The notes: generated by a model not told the origin, from the sequence alone. A DNA stretch of 64,000 nt from Podospora bellae-mahoneyi (GCF_035222275.1 NC_085881.1:3906001-3970000); one strand, 5' to 3'. Positions 22,233 through 33,192 are shown, numbered from the stretch's first letter. Made by a program: numbers and translations.

Positions 22233-22862
22233 CTATCTGTGCAAGAGCCTGTTGATGAGACTGCTCCTGCGACGATGTCGGCGTCCGTCTCTAGGATCCC
22301 TGGCTGCGTCTCTTGGATCCTGTTTCACTTGGCGGGTTGGGGAGTGTGGAGGCGAGCCTGTGCCGTCGGAGGTGGTGACACTATGGCCGTCCCGAGACGT
22401 CGGTCGAATACCAGCGGGTTGCTCAGCACTGGGTCGAATAGACCCAAGAGCCATACGGCCTAGAGTAGCTAGAGCTCCTTCGTCAGAAGAGCCGCTGACT
22501 TTGCGGTCATACCGGCTAAGAGATCGACCATATGGTCGCTCAGTCTGAACTTGGAAGGACATCCTGTGCCTGATGAGTGCCCTGCCCACATTCACATCGT
22601 CTTCCGTGATGCATGCATCAGGACCAATCTTGGCGTCAGGGTGAGGAAGGGTGGTGTTCCTATCTGTGGACTTCTTGTTAGCGAGTCTGAACAATACAAG
22701 GACTTGGGTATTTCATGACTTACTTCCACAGAATGTATCGGGGAACCCCGTGTCCCTGATTCGTGTGGAGGTTTGTGATGGGCTTCGGGGAGGCGTAGCC
22801 ATATCTTCGGATATCGTTGAGAAGCTCGTCGAAGGAGACTTTCTGAATCTTGGTCTACGCAT
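22233..22862 (-). CDS. Hypothetical gene of uncertain frame, possibly decayed
   Basis: No family recognised. ATG 22862, an intron 22664-22723 with GTAAGT donor, CGCTAAC branch and CCACAG acceptor, and a second exon to TAG at 22233 give a 189-residue product. A TATAAA-like box lies about 25 nt upstream. The second exon reads like protein (DAKIGPDACITEDDVNVGRA). In the first exon the more protein-like reading is another frame (VSFDELLNDIRRYGYASPKP), which does not join in phase. The coding signal also continues past the stop in a third frame down to 21942. Either one or two frameshifts have struck the gene or the exon model is wrong. The C-terminal Lys-rich tail suggests nuclear or RNA association, by inference only. 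Confidence 0.35.
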
Positions 22863-25373
22863 CGTGAAGAACGTCTTAGTTGGTGTTTATATATTCAAGC
22901 AAAGAGTGTGCTGATGACGATGCCTAGCCGCCACTGTGGGACTGTGTTGCTCTGTGGTGCGAAGGTCCGGATATAGCGGGCCGGACGGAAGTGAATGAGT
23001 TGATGGGCGAAGAAGGACCCTGGGGGTGTTGAACAATGAAGATCAACAAGCAATAGGAAGGGGAAAATAAAAAATTAAATATGAGACAAATGAGGGGATA
23101 CACCAGGCATTCCCGGAGACAGAGAGTAGAGAAAAGGAAAAATAAAGACGACTTCGGTCGAGGAGAGCAGATCCTCAGAAGGGGAGGGGGCGAAGGTGCG
23201 AGTACGTGGCGGTCGAGGGTTTATCAAGTGACCAGCACAAAGAATAGGGCAGTGAAAGCGGTGCGAAACGTTGACCAACATAAAAGGGCCGCCACTTGAC
23301 GACCGTTGAGAATGGCATTGTTATATGACATGGGAAATCAGACGAGGCCTTGCCTTGTACGGATTTCCACGGAAAAGACGGAACTGAGCCTAACTTGGCC
23401 CGCAGTCCAGACCAGCAACAGACTGTCAAGGCTGACAACATTTGGTGCTGCTGGGAAGGTTTTCGGTCTCGGGTAGAGGAAGCGAAAGTCAACGAGTGGT
23501 TATGAGGCCACTTAGGCTCACCTAGGTTGAGGTTATTTTGTGGGGCAGCCCCGCGAAGGTGAGCAGAACAGGCGCGCGGCAGGTCGAGAGACGCCGGCCA
23601 AGTGCGATCAATCGATTGTTGTTTCGATCTTGGCCAAACAAAGGCCAGCCTCGATAGGCGGATGACGTTTGTTCTGGAATGGTTGGTGATTGGTCGAAGG
23701 CTTCTTCTTTGAGAATTTGGAGAGGACGATAAAGGGGTGCAAGGTAAAGATAGAAACCACATGGATGGAAAGAAAGGAACAAGAGGCGAGAGATATTATT
23801 CCGGGGGATCATGCAGCTTTTGAAAGCCTATTCCCATCAAGTCGGACCATGACTCTGCGGGGGCAATCAAGCGTCAGCCACTGGGCAGCAGTCCTGCTTG
23901 CTGAGAAGGGCAGGCACGGACAGCGGAGAGTGAATTTCGCCTCGAGCAGGCACATCACGGCTAGAACGGATCACCGTGAGGTGCGGATGCCACGCCCGAA
24001 AGAGGGGACTGGAATACCTGCAGTCATGACGATTGGCTGCGATGGATACTCGGCAGTATGCAACACGCACGACCGGACTCTGTGGCCTCTGAGTTAGAAT
24101 GGTGACAGATATCATCTACTACCTCGCTTCTTGGGACAACTAGCCAATACTGGAGTGCCAGCGAGCTCTTGTTTTCAAATACCCCACGCTGTGAAATGTT
24201 GGGGAAGAAGTCAGTGAGCAGTTTGAGGCCAGTATCATCACCCAACCCCGAGAGCCAGGCCCCTCAACGCCCGGCCCTGCAAGCGGCCATGCCGGCCACG
24301 AATCCCCAAGCGCCGTACCAGTGTGGGAGGAACTGCATGTCACAAAAGTTGATCGTAGGCCGCATTGGGGCCCGATGACGACCGAGCTCGAGACCTGTAC
24401 CATACAGCAAGATGTTCACCGACGTGACCTGGTCCTGTTCGGCCTAGCATGCATGTTGTGAATGGCCTCAACAGCTGTGAAGTCTGCATGTCTCAGAGCT
24501 GGACCTCAAAGGTGGGTGGTTCCGTAAAGTAATTCGTTCCGGGAGGTCATCCGGGCTGTTCGATCGGCGGTGCTCCGCACTTTAGCTGCCCCGCTCACCG
24601 AGACATTGCGATCGGATGAGGGATGATTGCTGCGATGCTTATCTGACTGATGAAGTACTGATGAAGTATTGAGGCTGCGAGAAGGCCATGAAGGTCATGA
24701 AGGCGTCTGGAATATCGATATCACATTCCTGTCCTTGGATTTTCGCAGGATCTCGAGATGGTGTGGGTGTAGGGTAGCGGGGTACTTCCGCCGACCTCTG
24801 AACATAAGCCTCCGGCCCGTGAGAGCTTCACGGAACGCTCCGAGGCTGGGTTCGATATCGGATGAGGTAAATGAGTGGGGCCTTGTCGGTCTGTCCGATG
24901 TGCAAGCGCAAAGTATCAAAAGCTTGCTGATCCTTGTAAGGCGAGATTGGCGGTATATGCGTGGAAGACTCCGTGGAATGGTCCATATTTCTTCGAGAGA
25001 GAAGGGAACACAGAGTTGAGAAGTTGCTGGCTGGAGAGCCATCCAACAGTCAACCGAAGATTTCCCGTATCAAAGTGTAAGTGCACGGGGCGCACTGGCC
25101 ACATTGTGGTCCGGCATCCCCTGTCAAACTCACCCCTACGCTAAATCTTGAGGCGATGTGGCAGATTTGGTAAGGCGAAGCTGGCAGCTCTCTCCAGGTG
25201 GCCTTCCAGCAGTCCGTTCTCCAAATTGCCTGTACACCACGCGACAATTCAGCAGACGACCGAATTGCCCAACGACATTTTTTTCCCTTTCCACGCCGGC
25301 ACGTACGCAACCATCAATCAATTGATCATAACTCTTTTTTAATTCATTTTTCACCCACACACAAACCGCCACA
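22863..25373. other. Gene-poor stretch of 2.5 kb
   Basis: Short open frames occur on both strands (longest about 135 codons near 23690-24097) but none shows family motifs or conserved-looking composition. No RNA gene, repeat or terminal structure recognised. The last 100 nt are the SSS1 leader. Confidence 0.45.
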
Positions 25374-25700
25374 ATGTCCGACCAAGTGCAAGAAATCCTC
25401 GACGTCCCTCGCGAGTTCCTCAAGGACGGCATCCAGTTCATCCACAAAGCTCAGAAGCGTCTGTCTATGCATTGTCTCTTAACCGGGGTGTCACCATGCT
25501 AACGATTGAACAGCCGACCAGAAGGAGTTTCTCAAGATCTCGCAAGCCGTTGGCGTCGGTTTCCTCAGTACGTCCGGTCTAGTTACAGCTACCAATACCG
25601 AATACAGTTGACTAACAGTTATGCAGTCATGGGCGCCGTCGGCTACTTCGTCAAGCTCATCCACGTTCCCCTTAACAACATCCTCGTCGGTGGCGCGTAA
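25374..25700 (+). CDS. SSS1: Sec61 translocon gamma subunit SSS1
   Basis: 70-residue tail-anchored subunit of the ER protein-conducting channel (SecE/Sec61 gamma). Three exons, 25374-25458, 25514-25567 and 25627-25700, with 55- and 59-nt introns; the spliced length is 71 codons with the stop. The cytosolic helix contains [14 protein letters not shown], the family hallmark K-x-x-K-P-D-x-K-E-[FY], and is followed by one membrane helix ([20 protein letters not shown]) and a short lumenal end NNILVGGA. The first intron splits the KP junction. Found by splicing; no single frame shows the whole protein. Confidence 0.96.
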
Positions 25701-26070
25701 ATCTGTTTTTTTTCGAACGGGAGATGATTGGCCGGGAGAAGGGAAGGACACGAACGACAGAGACGAGATGCCAATAAACCGAATCAACGGGGACCGGGAT
25801 CGAGTCCAGTGCAACGATACGTAATCAAGACGCGATGCATTCACGGCGGGAGCAGTCATGATACCACACATGATTGGGGACATGCGAGATAGGGACAGGG
25901 GCGCAAAGATATCCATACATATTTCATCAGGTGTTTCGGCGGGCGATGGCGGCGGAACAAAACACTCAATAAAACCTTTCTGGTCATTAATATTTTGCTC
26001 TAGCTAAGGATGCAATGTAGGGGCGCAATTGTACAAAAGTTTCTAAATGCAAGATTGAAACAGGGATCTA
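25701..26070. other. Convergent gap between SSS1 and methyltransferase gene
   Basis: 370 nt of 3' flanking sequence for both genes. Nothing else seen. Confidence 0.5.
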
Positions 26071-27212
26071 TCATGGTTTCGCGAACCCCATGACAGCATA
26101 CTGGAAGCTGCCATTGGCATACCCTCTCCTCATGGCACGGAATGCTTGCAAAAAGGCAATGCCATCTCTGCCTTGGCTGAAAGCAAACGCCCACAAGGAC
26201 GGGTTCTGGATCAACGACCAAGAAATATCCCTACACCATTGTGTTAGCAACCAACCTCCTCGAGACTATTCTGTTCAGGAAACTTACCATGTCTTCTTCA
26301 CCTCCTGACTGATATCCTTCGGTCCCCCCACAACCTCCAGCCCGACCTCCTTCGCAAACTGCACATATCCATTCACCGTGCACATTGGCGGCAGCAGCAT
26401 CCCATCCTCAATCGGCTTGATATCCGCATCAAACTGCTCCTGCGTCAAGCCCTCATCCTTGAACCAATCCGCCAGCACCAGTTTCCCGCCTGGTTTCAGC
26501 ACATCAAACGCATTCCTGAAAAAGAGATCCTTCTTGGGGAAGTGAGAGAGCGCTTCTGAGATCCAGACAATGTCGAACTTGTCGTCCGGGCCGGTGAAGT
26601 AGCTCCCGAGGGTTTCGGCGTCGAGCTCGATGAAGCGGACTTTGCCGGGGCCGAGGGGAATGTACTCCCCGTCTGGGTACTGCTTGCTGCTGTCAGAGAG
26701 CTTTTTGGCGCTTTGGACCTGCTTGCTGGAGATGGTGATGCCCGTCACATGGGCGGCTAGCTCGCGGGCGAGGAAGCGGGAGGTCCCACCTATTCCGCAG
26801 CCTACGTCGAGGATCTTGACGGGTGGTGAGGTTGGTGCGGGGGAGGTGTGGATTTGGGAGATTTCTAGGAGGAGGCGGATGAGGTTGATTTGGGCTTCTT
26901 CTTTTGGGAGGTCGGGGGAGGAGGGGGGCCAGTATCCGTGGTGGATGTGTTCGCCCCTGGGGGGGTTTGTTAGTGAGTGTCGTGACAATGTAAGTAAGGT
27001 GTTTATGAGCTGGAGATGTACCAGAGGTTCAAGTAGTAGTCGCTTGCTAGGTCGTAGTGAAGCTTGATGCGGTCTTTGAGCTCCTGCATGGTTGTGTGGG
27101 CAAGTCCGAGAGGGGTGTCATATTGCTTGCTGAGAGGGGTCGTCTCCTGTTCACTTGATTTTCCCTCACCAGTGATGTTGGTTGGCTTCTGGGTTTCGGG
27201 AGCGGCACTCAT
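26071..27212 (-). CDS. SAM-dependent methyltransferase, tocopherol-methyltransferase-like
   Basis: 339-residue class I methyltransferase. Exons 27022-27212, 26288-26956 and 26071-26230 (introns 65 and 57 nt) join in phase: NLWGEHIHHGYW and KKTWDISWSLI. Motif I is ILDVGCGIGGTSRFLA, followed by VTGITISSKQV (post-I), FDIVWISEALSHF (motif II) and LKPGGKLVLADWF (motif III). The WGEHIHHGYW lead block and layout resemble gamma-tocopherol and sterol C-methyltransferase relatives. As fungi lack tocopherol, the substrate is unknown. The N-terminus is polar with no clear targeting signal. Confidence 0.88.
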
Positions 27213-27689
27213 GGTGATGGCTTGGCGCAGTGAAGCTGTGTAAGTCAATTGGTGAACCAAATGATCGGGATACGGATTCAAGACGTCAACTGTTGCAGAA
27301 AGGCGGGAAAGTAAACAATCGAGGCCGGAGAGGTTCACGGATTAAAGTTCAATCAAAAGCCACGTCGCATGGCTTCACCCAATAAATCAACGTCATGACG
27401 CCCTGAGTTCGCATCCCGTTTCCGGGCCATGTGCAAGCAAGCAAAGACAATGTAGGCAAGTGGAGCAGATGTCGTGGTCGTCATTGGCCCACCCAGATTC
27501 CGGATTACATTGTCCATGGTCCCAAGTGGCTTTATTCAGATTGCCTTGGTTGGTGTCTTACTCTGCTCAAGCTCTCGGGATGATTCAAAAGAAAAGGGTT
27601 CGTACTTGTCCTCCCCAGCGAAGCAAAACTTGTCCTTCAACCGCCCGAGTACAGGAAAGGACAAGAGGACAAAAATACAAAAGTAAATT
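27213..27689. other. Intergenic stretch upstream of methyltransferase gene
   Basis: Holds the methyltransferase promoter and the 3' flank of the tRNA gene. No other gene seen. Confidence 0.5.
27674..27689 (-). terminator. Pol III terminator of tRNA-Leu
   Basis: On the minus strand the tRNA 3' end is followed by AATTTACTTTTGTATTTTTG: two T tracts (T4 and T5) within 20 nt, as expected for RNA polymerase III stop signals. Confidence 0.7.
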
Positions 27690-27806
27690 GACTCGAGCGC
27701 GATTCGAACGCGCGCCTCTTTCGAGACTAGAATGCACCTGCCATGCTGATAGGAAGATATTGAGATATCTTGAGTCTAGCGCCTTAGACCGCTCGGCCAT
27801 CGAGCC
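27690..27806 (-). tRNA. tRNA-Leu (anticodon CAA) with intron
   Basis: Minus-strand cloverleaf. The acceptor stem GGCTCGA pairs with TCGAGTC. The D arm carries the A-box-like TGGCCGAGCGG, and the anticodon stem CTAGA pairs with TCTAG. The loop CTCAAG places CAA at 34-36, and an intron of about 35 nt starts one base 3' of the anticodon, the standard site. A long variable arm (TCTCGAAAGAG) marks it as a type II tRNA, and the T arm GCGCGTTCGAATCGCGC holds the B box. The 3' CCA is not encoded. It reads UUG leucine codons. Confidence 0.93.
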
Positions 27807-28720
27807 ATGTTATTTGATGAATGTCGGTTATGGAGTTCCGCCATATGATGAGCCCATTATTGAACCATCTTTTTTATCACATTTTCCTCTTCATCCATAT
27901 AAGCGGAATCTGATCTTGTTAGCAAACAAATCCGAAGGCAACGGAGAGAGTTTGACTTTCGGCTGACAACACCCCGCACGGTTCCGGAGCAGCTTAGCTC
28001 GACTGCGTGGGCAAGATTAGCAGTCACAGGGCGAAGCACAGCAAGTAAAACCTCTCTCTTGAATAAGTCAAGAATTCTTAGCTGAGTATTTATTTGTGGA
28101 AGTGCTTAGGCTTTGTGCAGGCCTTTTGCGGTGTATCTCTCTTGCTTCACAGTCTGTGATTCTCGCTTGATGAGAGGTTCCTTCTTGAACTTTACACCAG
28201 TGCGTATCTACGATGATGCGAAAGGCTACAAGAACATTTGCATTTTCATCGACTTTTCAAGATTGCTAGTAAGATAATGTCATCCAGTGCAAGAGAGAAC
28301 CCAAACAAGATGACTCAGCCGGGACGCGCCTCGTGAGCTCGGAAGAGCAACCTATTATATGGTCCCGGTTCTTGTTACCCGTAGTGGTGAAGACGGAGCA
28401 CCTAGGTAAGTCGCTCGAGATACGGCTAAGGAGCTTACTCCTCGGCCTTACATTTGACCAAACTGTCCAGCAAGGATTGACAGTCGACATGCCGGAGACA
28501 CCACAATGGTCACAGCACAGAGAGCGAGGAGCTCTCACAGCCACCACAACCCTTACTGGACGCAGCACTCATATGGCCGATAATCTCAGAGTAGGCTATG
28601 CGTTTACCTACTATCGGACGCTCATTGAGCAGAGCTAACAATGCCCCCCTATTCTGATTGCTCCTGGCCTCGGACTTGGAGCGTTCAACGATCCACGAGG
28701 CTGGTGACAAAACAAAGGCG
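27807..28720. other. Intergenic stretch, no gene seen
   Basis: About 0.9 kb between the tRNA gene and the small secreted protein gene. No convincing coding or RNA structure. Confidence 0.45.
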
Positions 28721-29251
28721 ATGGCGATGCGGTTCAAGATGCATTTCTCAACCCTCTTCATCACCCTGTCAGCCGCTGCCGGCCTCTCCCTTGCAGCCCC
28801 CACCTCCCATACCGACCAATCCACTTGCCAGCGTGTGAAGTCGGAATCGTACAAGGTCCACATCGCCACCCACTCCAATGAACCCGTGGAACCCCAAGTC
28901 TTGAGTTTCTCCCTCCCCGACGGTACCCGCGGCACCTGCTCTCTCATCGCCGACTTCCCGGCCGGCTATCCGATTATCAACTCTGGCGTTGAGGATGGCC
29001 GTAGCCCCCTTCCCATCAATGTGGTTGATTTCCACTCTTACGAACACGGCGTCAAAGTTGGCCCCGTCCTCGGTACATTCCGGATTCCTTCCGCCCTGCC
29101 CGACAAGAAGACCACAAAAGCGGTCAAATTGACCATCGCCAGTTTTCCTTGCGAGTGGATAAGGCTGTTTATAATCGAGGTTGCGGCCATAGGTCTGGTC
29201 GACTTCGAGCTGAATGACAAGAGCGGGCTGTTTGTTGAGTATGGTTGTTAA
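28721..29251 (+). CDS. Small secreted protein, possibly But2-like
   Basis: 176-residue single-exon protein with a signal peptide. The hydrophobic core FSTLFITLSAAAGLSLAAP ends in an AxA-type cleavage site. Start codons at 28721, 28727 and 28739 are all in frame; MHFSTLF from 28739 would also give a good signal. The mature part has four Cys (STCQ, GTCSL, FPCEW, YGC), a pattern allowing two disulphides, and beta-rich segments such as TCSLIADFPAGYP and GTFRIP. This layout resembles fungal extracellular proteins with a But2-type C-terminal domain, a weak resemblance judged by eye. Likely exported to the wall or medium; function unknown. Confidence 0.72.
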   Translation: MAMRFKMHFSTLFITLSAAAGLSLAAPTSHTDQSTCQRVKSESYKVHIATHSNEPVEPQVLSFSLPDGTRGTCSLIADFPAGYPIINSGVEDGRSPLPINVVDFHSYEHGVKVGPVLGTFRIPSALPDKKTTKAVKLTIASFPCEWIRLFIIEVAAIGLVDFELNDKSGLFVEYGC

Positions 29252-29529
29252 GGAATCGATGGTTGGGGGCGGGAGGTTTTGGTGATTCGGGGGTAACCTT
29301 TGTACCTCTTCGTTTTTTCTTCACTTTGGAACCCACCGTTTTGATTGACTCTCGACAACATGGAGGTGTTGCATGGGGAATTAGACTTAGACGCCCCTTC
29401 TTTGATAGACAGGAATGCGATCTCTTTTTTGATCATCTTTGATTGTGTATCGTTGAATGACTCTGAGGTACCTAGGTATAACCAAAATTCTACCGACAGA
29501 CCCATGAAGCTGCTATTACTCTACTTTGC

Positions 29530-30728
29530 TTAGTTGACCCCTTCCCAACCCTTAGGAACGCCACCCTCAGGGGGTCCTTCGTACGGTTCCCTATCGAAGG
29601 CATGCGCTGCCAAAGCAGCCTTCAAGAACCCGAATTTCTGCACATAGATGCAGTCGTGGAAGTTGAAGTTGCATTGGTTATATGTTAGATTAATATTAGT
29701 GTTGTTAGTTCTCTAATTACCTCGTCCAGTATCCAACTTCTTACATCCAGCATACCTACAGTCGCTGCACCTAACCGCATGTCGGATTAAACCTTCGCGC
29801 TCAATATTCTCTGGATAATCTTCTTTGAGAAACCGGTATGCCTCTTTCCTAGGAGCCTGTTATATACCGTACTATTAGTATACCTCTCTAGATTAGCTAG
29901 TTATTTACAAGGAGAGAGGATTCCCACATCATTCCCACGATGGTTGATGGGCCGTCTGTCCTTATTCGGCCGTTAAAAGTAATACTTTACGTTTAATCGA
30001 GTGTCTTCGGCGCTCTTGATTGCTTCGTGATCCAGGCCGGCCTGCATTGTCCTACTTCGTGATTCTGAATGACTATTAGCCCCAAGACCGAGAAAGAAAT
30101 ATCACCATTCCTACTCACGTTTCTCACTGAATCTCCGAGCCTTATCGGCACGTTCTTCTGCAAACCGTTGGTTGACTGTCTGCTTCCCAGCCTCCTCTGC
30201 CGTCTCATCTTCCGCATAAATCAACTTATTCCACTGTTTATGCACGACTAAACAAAAGTCAGTGAATTTTTTTTGGTTTCACCTCATGGACTTACCCAAA
30301 GCCTTGGCAATAGCCTGCCCAGTCGGCCTCCCACCCTTGCTCCTCTCCTCAGCATCACAACCCTCCCACTTGCCATCCCAAGTCTGGATATCCAGCTCGT
30401 GCTGACTGCGTATATGGCGGACCAGTCCAGATTTTAAGGAGAAACTTTTGGCGGTTGGGCAGAGGATCCCATCTTCAAACTCAATCCGGCACAAGACCTC
30501 TCCCGGAAGGATCTTGACGCCCTTTCGGTCATTGTCTGTAACGATCTCAGCGATCAGGAGTCCCTCTGGTTGGACCTGGTGGCCATGGTATGACTGATAG
30601 TCGCGCTGAAAACCCTGGTCAATACTCTGGGAGACATGATCGAAGCCGGGCCATACTCAAGGATCACTTACGCTACTCTGGAGAGAAGCCCATGCGTGGT
30701 AGGGTTCAGCAAGTAAATCAGTTCCCAT
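29530..30728 (-). CDS. Unrecognised Cys/His-rich multi-exon gene, 3' half possibly decayed
   Basis: No named family recognised. ATG 30728 and exons 30672-30728, 30296-30605 and 30119-30247 splice in phase with canonical GTAAGT/GTGAGT donors (introns 66 and 48 nt). Exon 2 holds a zinc-finger-like set: C (VLCRIEF), C (ILCPTAKSF), then GLVRHIRSQHE, followed by GGRPTGQAIAKALG. Exon 3 is a charged helix (NQRFAEERADKARRFSEKR). Two later stretches clearly code: 29721-29856 (KEAYRFLKEDYPENIE, then IRHAVRCSDCRYAGC) and 29530-29673 (NFNFHDCIYVQKFGFLKAAL to the stop). Between 29857 and 30118 the frame is unclear, and no AG acceptor stands before the last exon near 29674. Either the model is incomplete or the 3' half is damaged. 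A nucleic-acid binding role is inference. Confidence 0.55.
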
Positions 30729-31658
30729 CACAATACGTATATCGAATAACCGTCCAAAGCAAGAGATATAACCCGATCTCCAACGAGTCTATTATTGGGC
30801 CCGCTCGAACCACGATGTTGGCGCCGGGCTTCATACTCCGAGGCATGAAACCGTCAAGTTCTTTTTGAGAAGCCTTCGAGCGAGAGAGTAATCATGGAGA
30901 ACCTGCGCCTCATCAAATACTCACTGCCTGCCTAGGTCAAGATCATGTTTGCTATGTGACGCAATCCTGTCCTGTCTTTTTTCTACTTCTTCTCTTCATA
31001 CTCGCCTCACAACTCGCATCAGGATACTTCCCAATAACGCCACTCAAAGAGACCATAACCGTCCGGCCAGCGACGATCAATCTTTGCAACTACCTCAAGA
31101 AAACCAAGCCCGTCGGCTCCTGATGAAAGTCAGTTCCTCTCTAAATTAAATACCACCAAGATCAGCCCCCCGAACCTTTTCAGTTTGAACAAATGAACCC
31201 GCGTTACCACCCATTGATACGCTCCTCAGCCTTGCCGTAAACAAATTAACAAACTGACATTCCAATCCGCAGTTTGCTGTCTAATAACTAAAGAGAGTTT
31301 TATTTGGGGCCCCCCCTCGATCCGGCAGGGAACCCCCTCTAGCCACCTAAACCCCTAACCCTGAGAAGAAAATCCAAAAATCCAACACTTGCTCCGACTT
31401 TTTCAAGATGGATCGATTTCGCTCGCATCGCTTTCCTAAAGCTCTACATATATATTCTAAATATTTACTTTATTTTTGTTAAAAAAAATGAAAATAAAAA
31501 TGTAATTTATAGTTATATTCAAGCTATTTTACATTAAATCTTTTTTTCTTATTTTTATTTCTGAAAGAGTAGTAAAACTTATGTATCTTTTCTTCTCTAA
31601 CTAAAAAGGGGGAACTCGGGGGTTGCCAAGACTCAATAAATTGACAAAAGCAGCAAAA
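30729..31658. other. Intergenic stretch with an AT-rich patch
   Basis: No gene seen. About 31430-31600 is strikingly AT-rich with T and A runs, unlike the sequence on either side, and ends next to the 5S gene. Confidence 0.5.
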
Positions 31659-31777
31659 ACATACAACAGCAGGGATTCCCCAGTGGTCACCCACCTGAGT
31701 ACTAATCTGCCGATCAACTGTTTGACTAGGGGAGAGCGGACGGGATCCCGTATTTTCAGTTGTCTATGGTCGTATGT
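31659..31777 (-). rRNA. 5S ribosomal RNA, copy 1
   Basis: 119-nt minus-strand 5S gene. It starts ACATACGACCATA and ends TGTTGTATGT, the closing helix I (nine pairs). Conserved inner blocks are CCCGTCCGCTC, TTAGTACTC and GGTGGGTGACCAC. Transcription would end in the T5 run directly after the gene. A TATA-like CATAAA lies at -29, where sordariomycete 5S genes carry one. Helix II keeps pairing as CAACTG/CAGTTG. It differs from copy 2 at 17 positions. Confidence 0.93.
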
Positions 31778-32319
31778 GATAGTTGTGAGTGAATTTGTGG
31801 TTTATGTTTGAAGCTCTGCTATTGGCAAGAAAATCAAGAGCTGTGTGAGAGAAAAGAAGGGAGCAGCAAGCTCTGTGTGATGTGATGAATAGACGGGAGC
31901 TTTGGATGAGCTGCCCCACTTTTATTGCCCCTCCACTCCTCGAGACAAATCCAACTGCTCTCTAGACGAGCTTTGGGAGGGTTGGTGAGATGTAGTTCAG
32001 GAGAGGATACTCCGGTCTTTTATTTTCCACCTTACGGGTAGGCAATGGTCAAGATTTGGATCCGGTGGCAGGTTTTTAACGTTGGTTTTTTTTTTTTTTG
32101 AGGAAGGTTTTGTTTTAGGAAGGTCAGATATCTTGCGATAAAGGCGATTTCCATCACCTGATTTGCCTCTTTCCATCTCTCAACTTTCAAAAGCCTCGTG
32201 GTTGAGTGAGATTTCACACTGCAATTGAGGCTCAACTCACCTTTACATCTCACAATCCCATAACAACACCACATCAATTTGACAAAACACAACAGCAGCA
32301 CACAATCACACCATCAAAA
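31778..32319. other. Intergenic stretch between 5S copy 1 and CAF16
   Basis: Contains the 5S upstream element, a T run near 32086 and the CA-rich leader of CAF16. No other gene seen. Confidence 0.5.
31801..31806 (-). promoter_or_regulatory. TATA-like box of 5S copy 1
   Basis: Minus-strand CATAAA beginning 29 nt upstream of the first base of the 5S gene, the place of the TATA element in Neurospora-type 5S genes. Confidence 0.5.
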
Positions 32320-33192
32320 ATGGCCCCCGCTTCCGGCCCCCCCTCGGTAGTAACAAACAACCTCTCCTACCTCTTCCAAGACCACTCCACCGGCCTCTCA
32401 GGCATAACCCTCTCCCTCCCCCCCAGATCCCGCACCCTCTTGATCGGCGCCAACGGCGCAGGCAAGACCACCCTCCTCCGCCTCTTGGCGGGAAAACGCC
32501 TAGCACCAGCAGGCACAATCACCATCGGCGGCAACGACCCCTTCAAAGTCGGCCTCGAGGGCGTGACCTACCTCGGCCTGGAATGGGTCCTCAACGCCAT
32601 CGTCCGCACCGACATCGGCGTCGACGAGCTCCTCCGCTCCGTCGGCGGGGACCAATACCCCGACCGTCGTGACGAGCTCGTCGCCGTTCTCGACATCGAT
32701 ACCAGGTGGAGGATGCACGCCGTTTCCGACGGCGAGCGCCGCAGGGTCCAGCTCGCCATGGGCCTAGTCCGGCCGTGGACGATCCTGTTATTGGATGAAA
32801 TCACCGTCGACCTGGACGTCTGGTCCAGGAGTCAGTTTTTGAGCTTTTTGAAAAAGGAGACGGAGGAGAGGGAGTGCACGGTTGTGTATGCGACGCACAT
32901 ATTGGATAATTTGGCGGGGTGGCCGACGCATTTGGTGCATATGCATCTTGGGACGGTGGTGGAGTGGGGGACGACGGAGGAGATGTTGGAGAGTAAACTG
33001 GGGGGAGAAAAAGAGACGGGAAACAGTCGGCTAGGGGAGTTGGTGTTAAGGTGGTTGAAGGAGGACTTGGATAGAAGGGGGCCAAGAGACCAGTTGAGGA
33101 GGGGGCCGGAGGGGTTGAGTTATAATTCGGGGAATTTGGGGATTGGGGGGTATGGGTTAGAGAGTAAGAGCAAGTTGGAGGAGAAGAGATGA
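32320..33192 (+). CDS. CAF16: ABC ATPase, CAF16 type
   Basis: 290-residue single-exon soluble ABC protein with one nucleotide-binding domain and no membrane segment, like yeast Caf16, which associates with the CCR4-NOT complex and RNA polymerase II mediator. Walker A is GANGAGKTT (about residue 46), the signature is VSDGERRRVQ, Walker B is ILLLDEITVDLD and the switch His lies in VYATHILDNL. The second half carries GTVVEWGTTEEM, typical of this group. The C-terminal 50 residues are Gly- and charge-rich. ATG 32320 follows a long CA-rich leader. Confidence 0.92.
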   Translation: MAPASGPPSVVTNNLSYLFQDHSTGLSGITLSLPPRSRTLLIGANGAGKTTLLRLLAGKRLAPAGTITIGGNDPFKVGLEGVTYLGLEWVLNAIVRTDIGVDELLRSVGGDQYPDRRDELVAVLDIDTRWRMHAVSDGERRRVQLAMGLVRPWTILLLDEITVDLDVWSRSQFLSFLKKETEERECTVVYATHILDNLAGWPTHLVHMHLGTVVEWGTTEEMLESKLGGEKETGNSRLGELVLRWLKEDLDRRGPRDQLRRGPEGLSYNSGNLGIGGYGLESKSKLEEKR

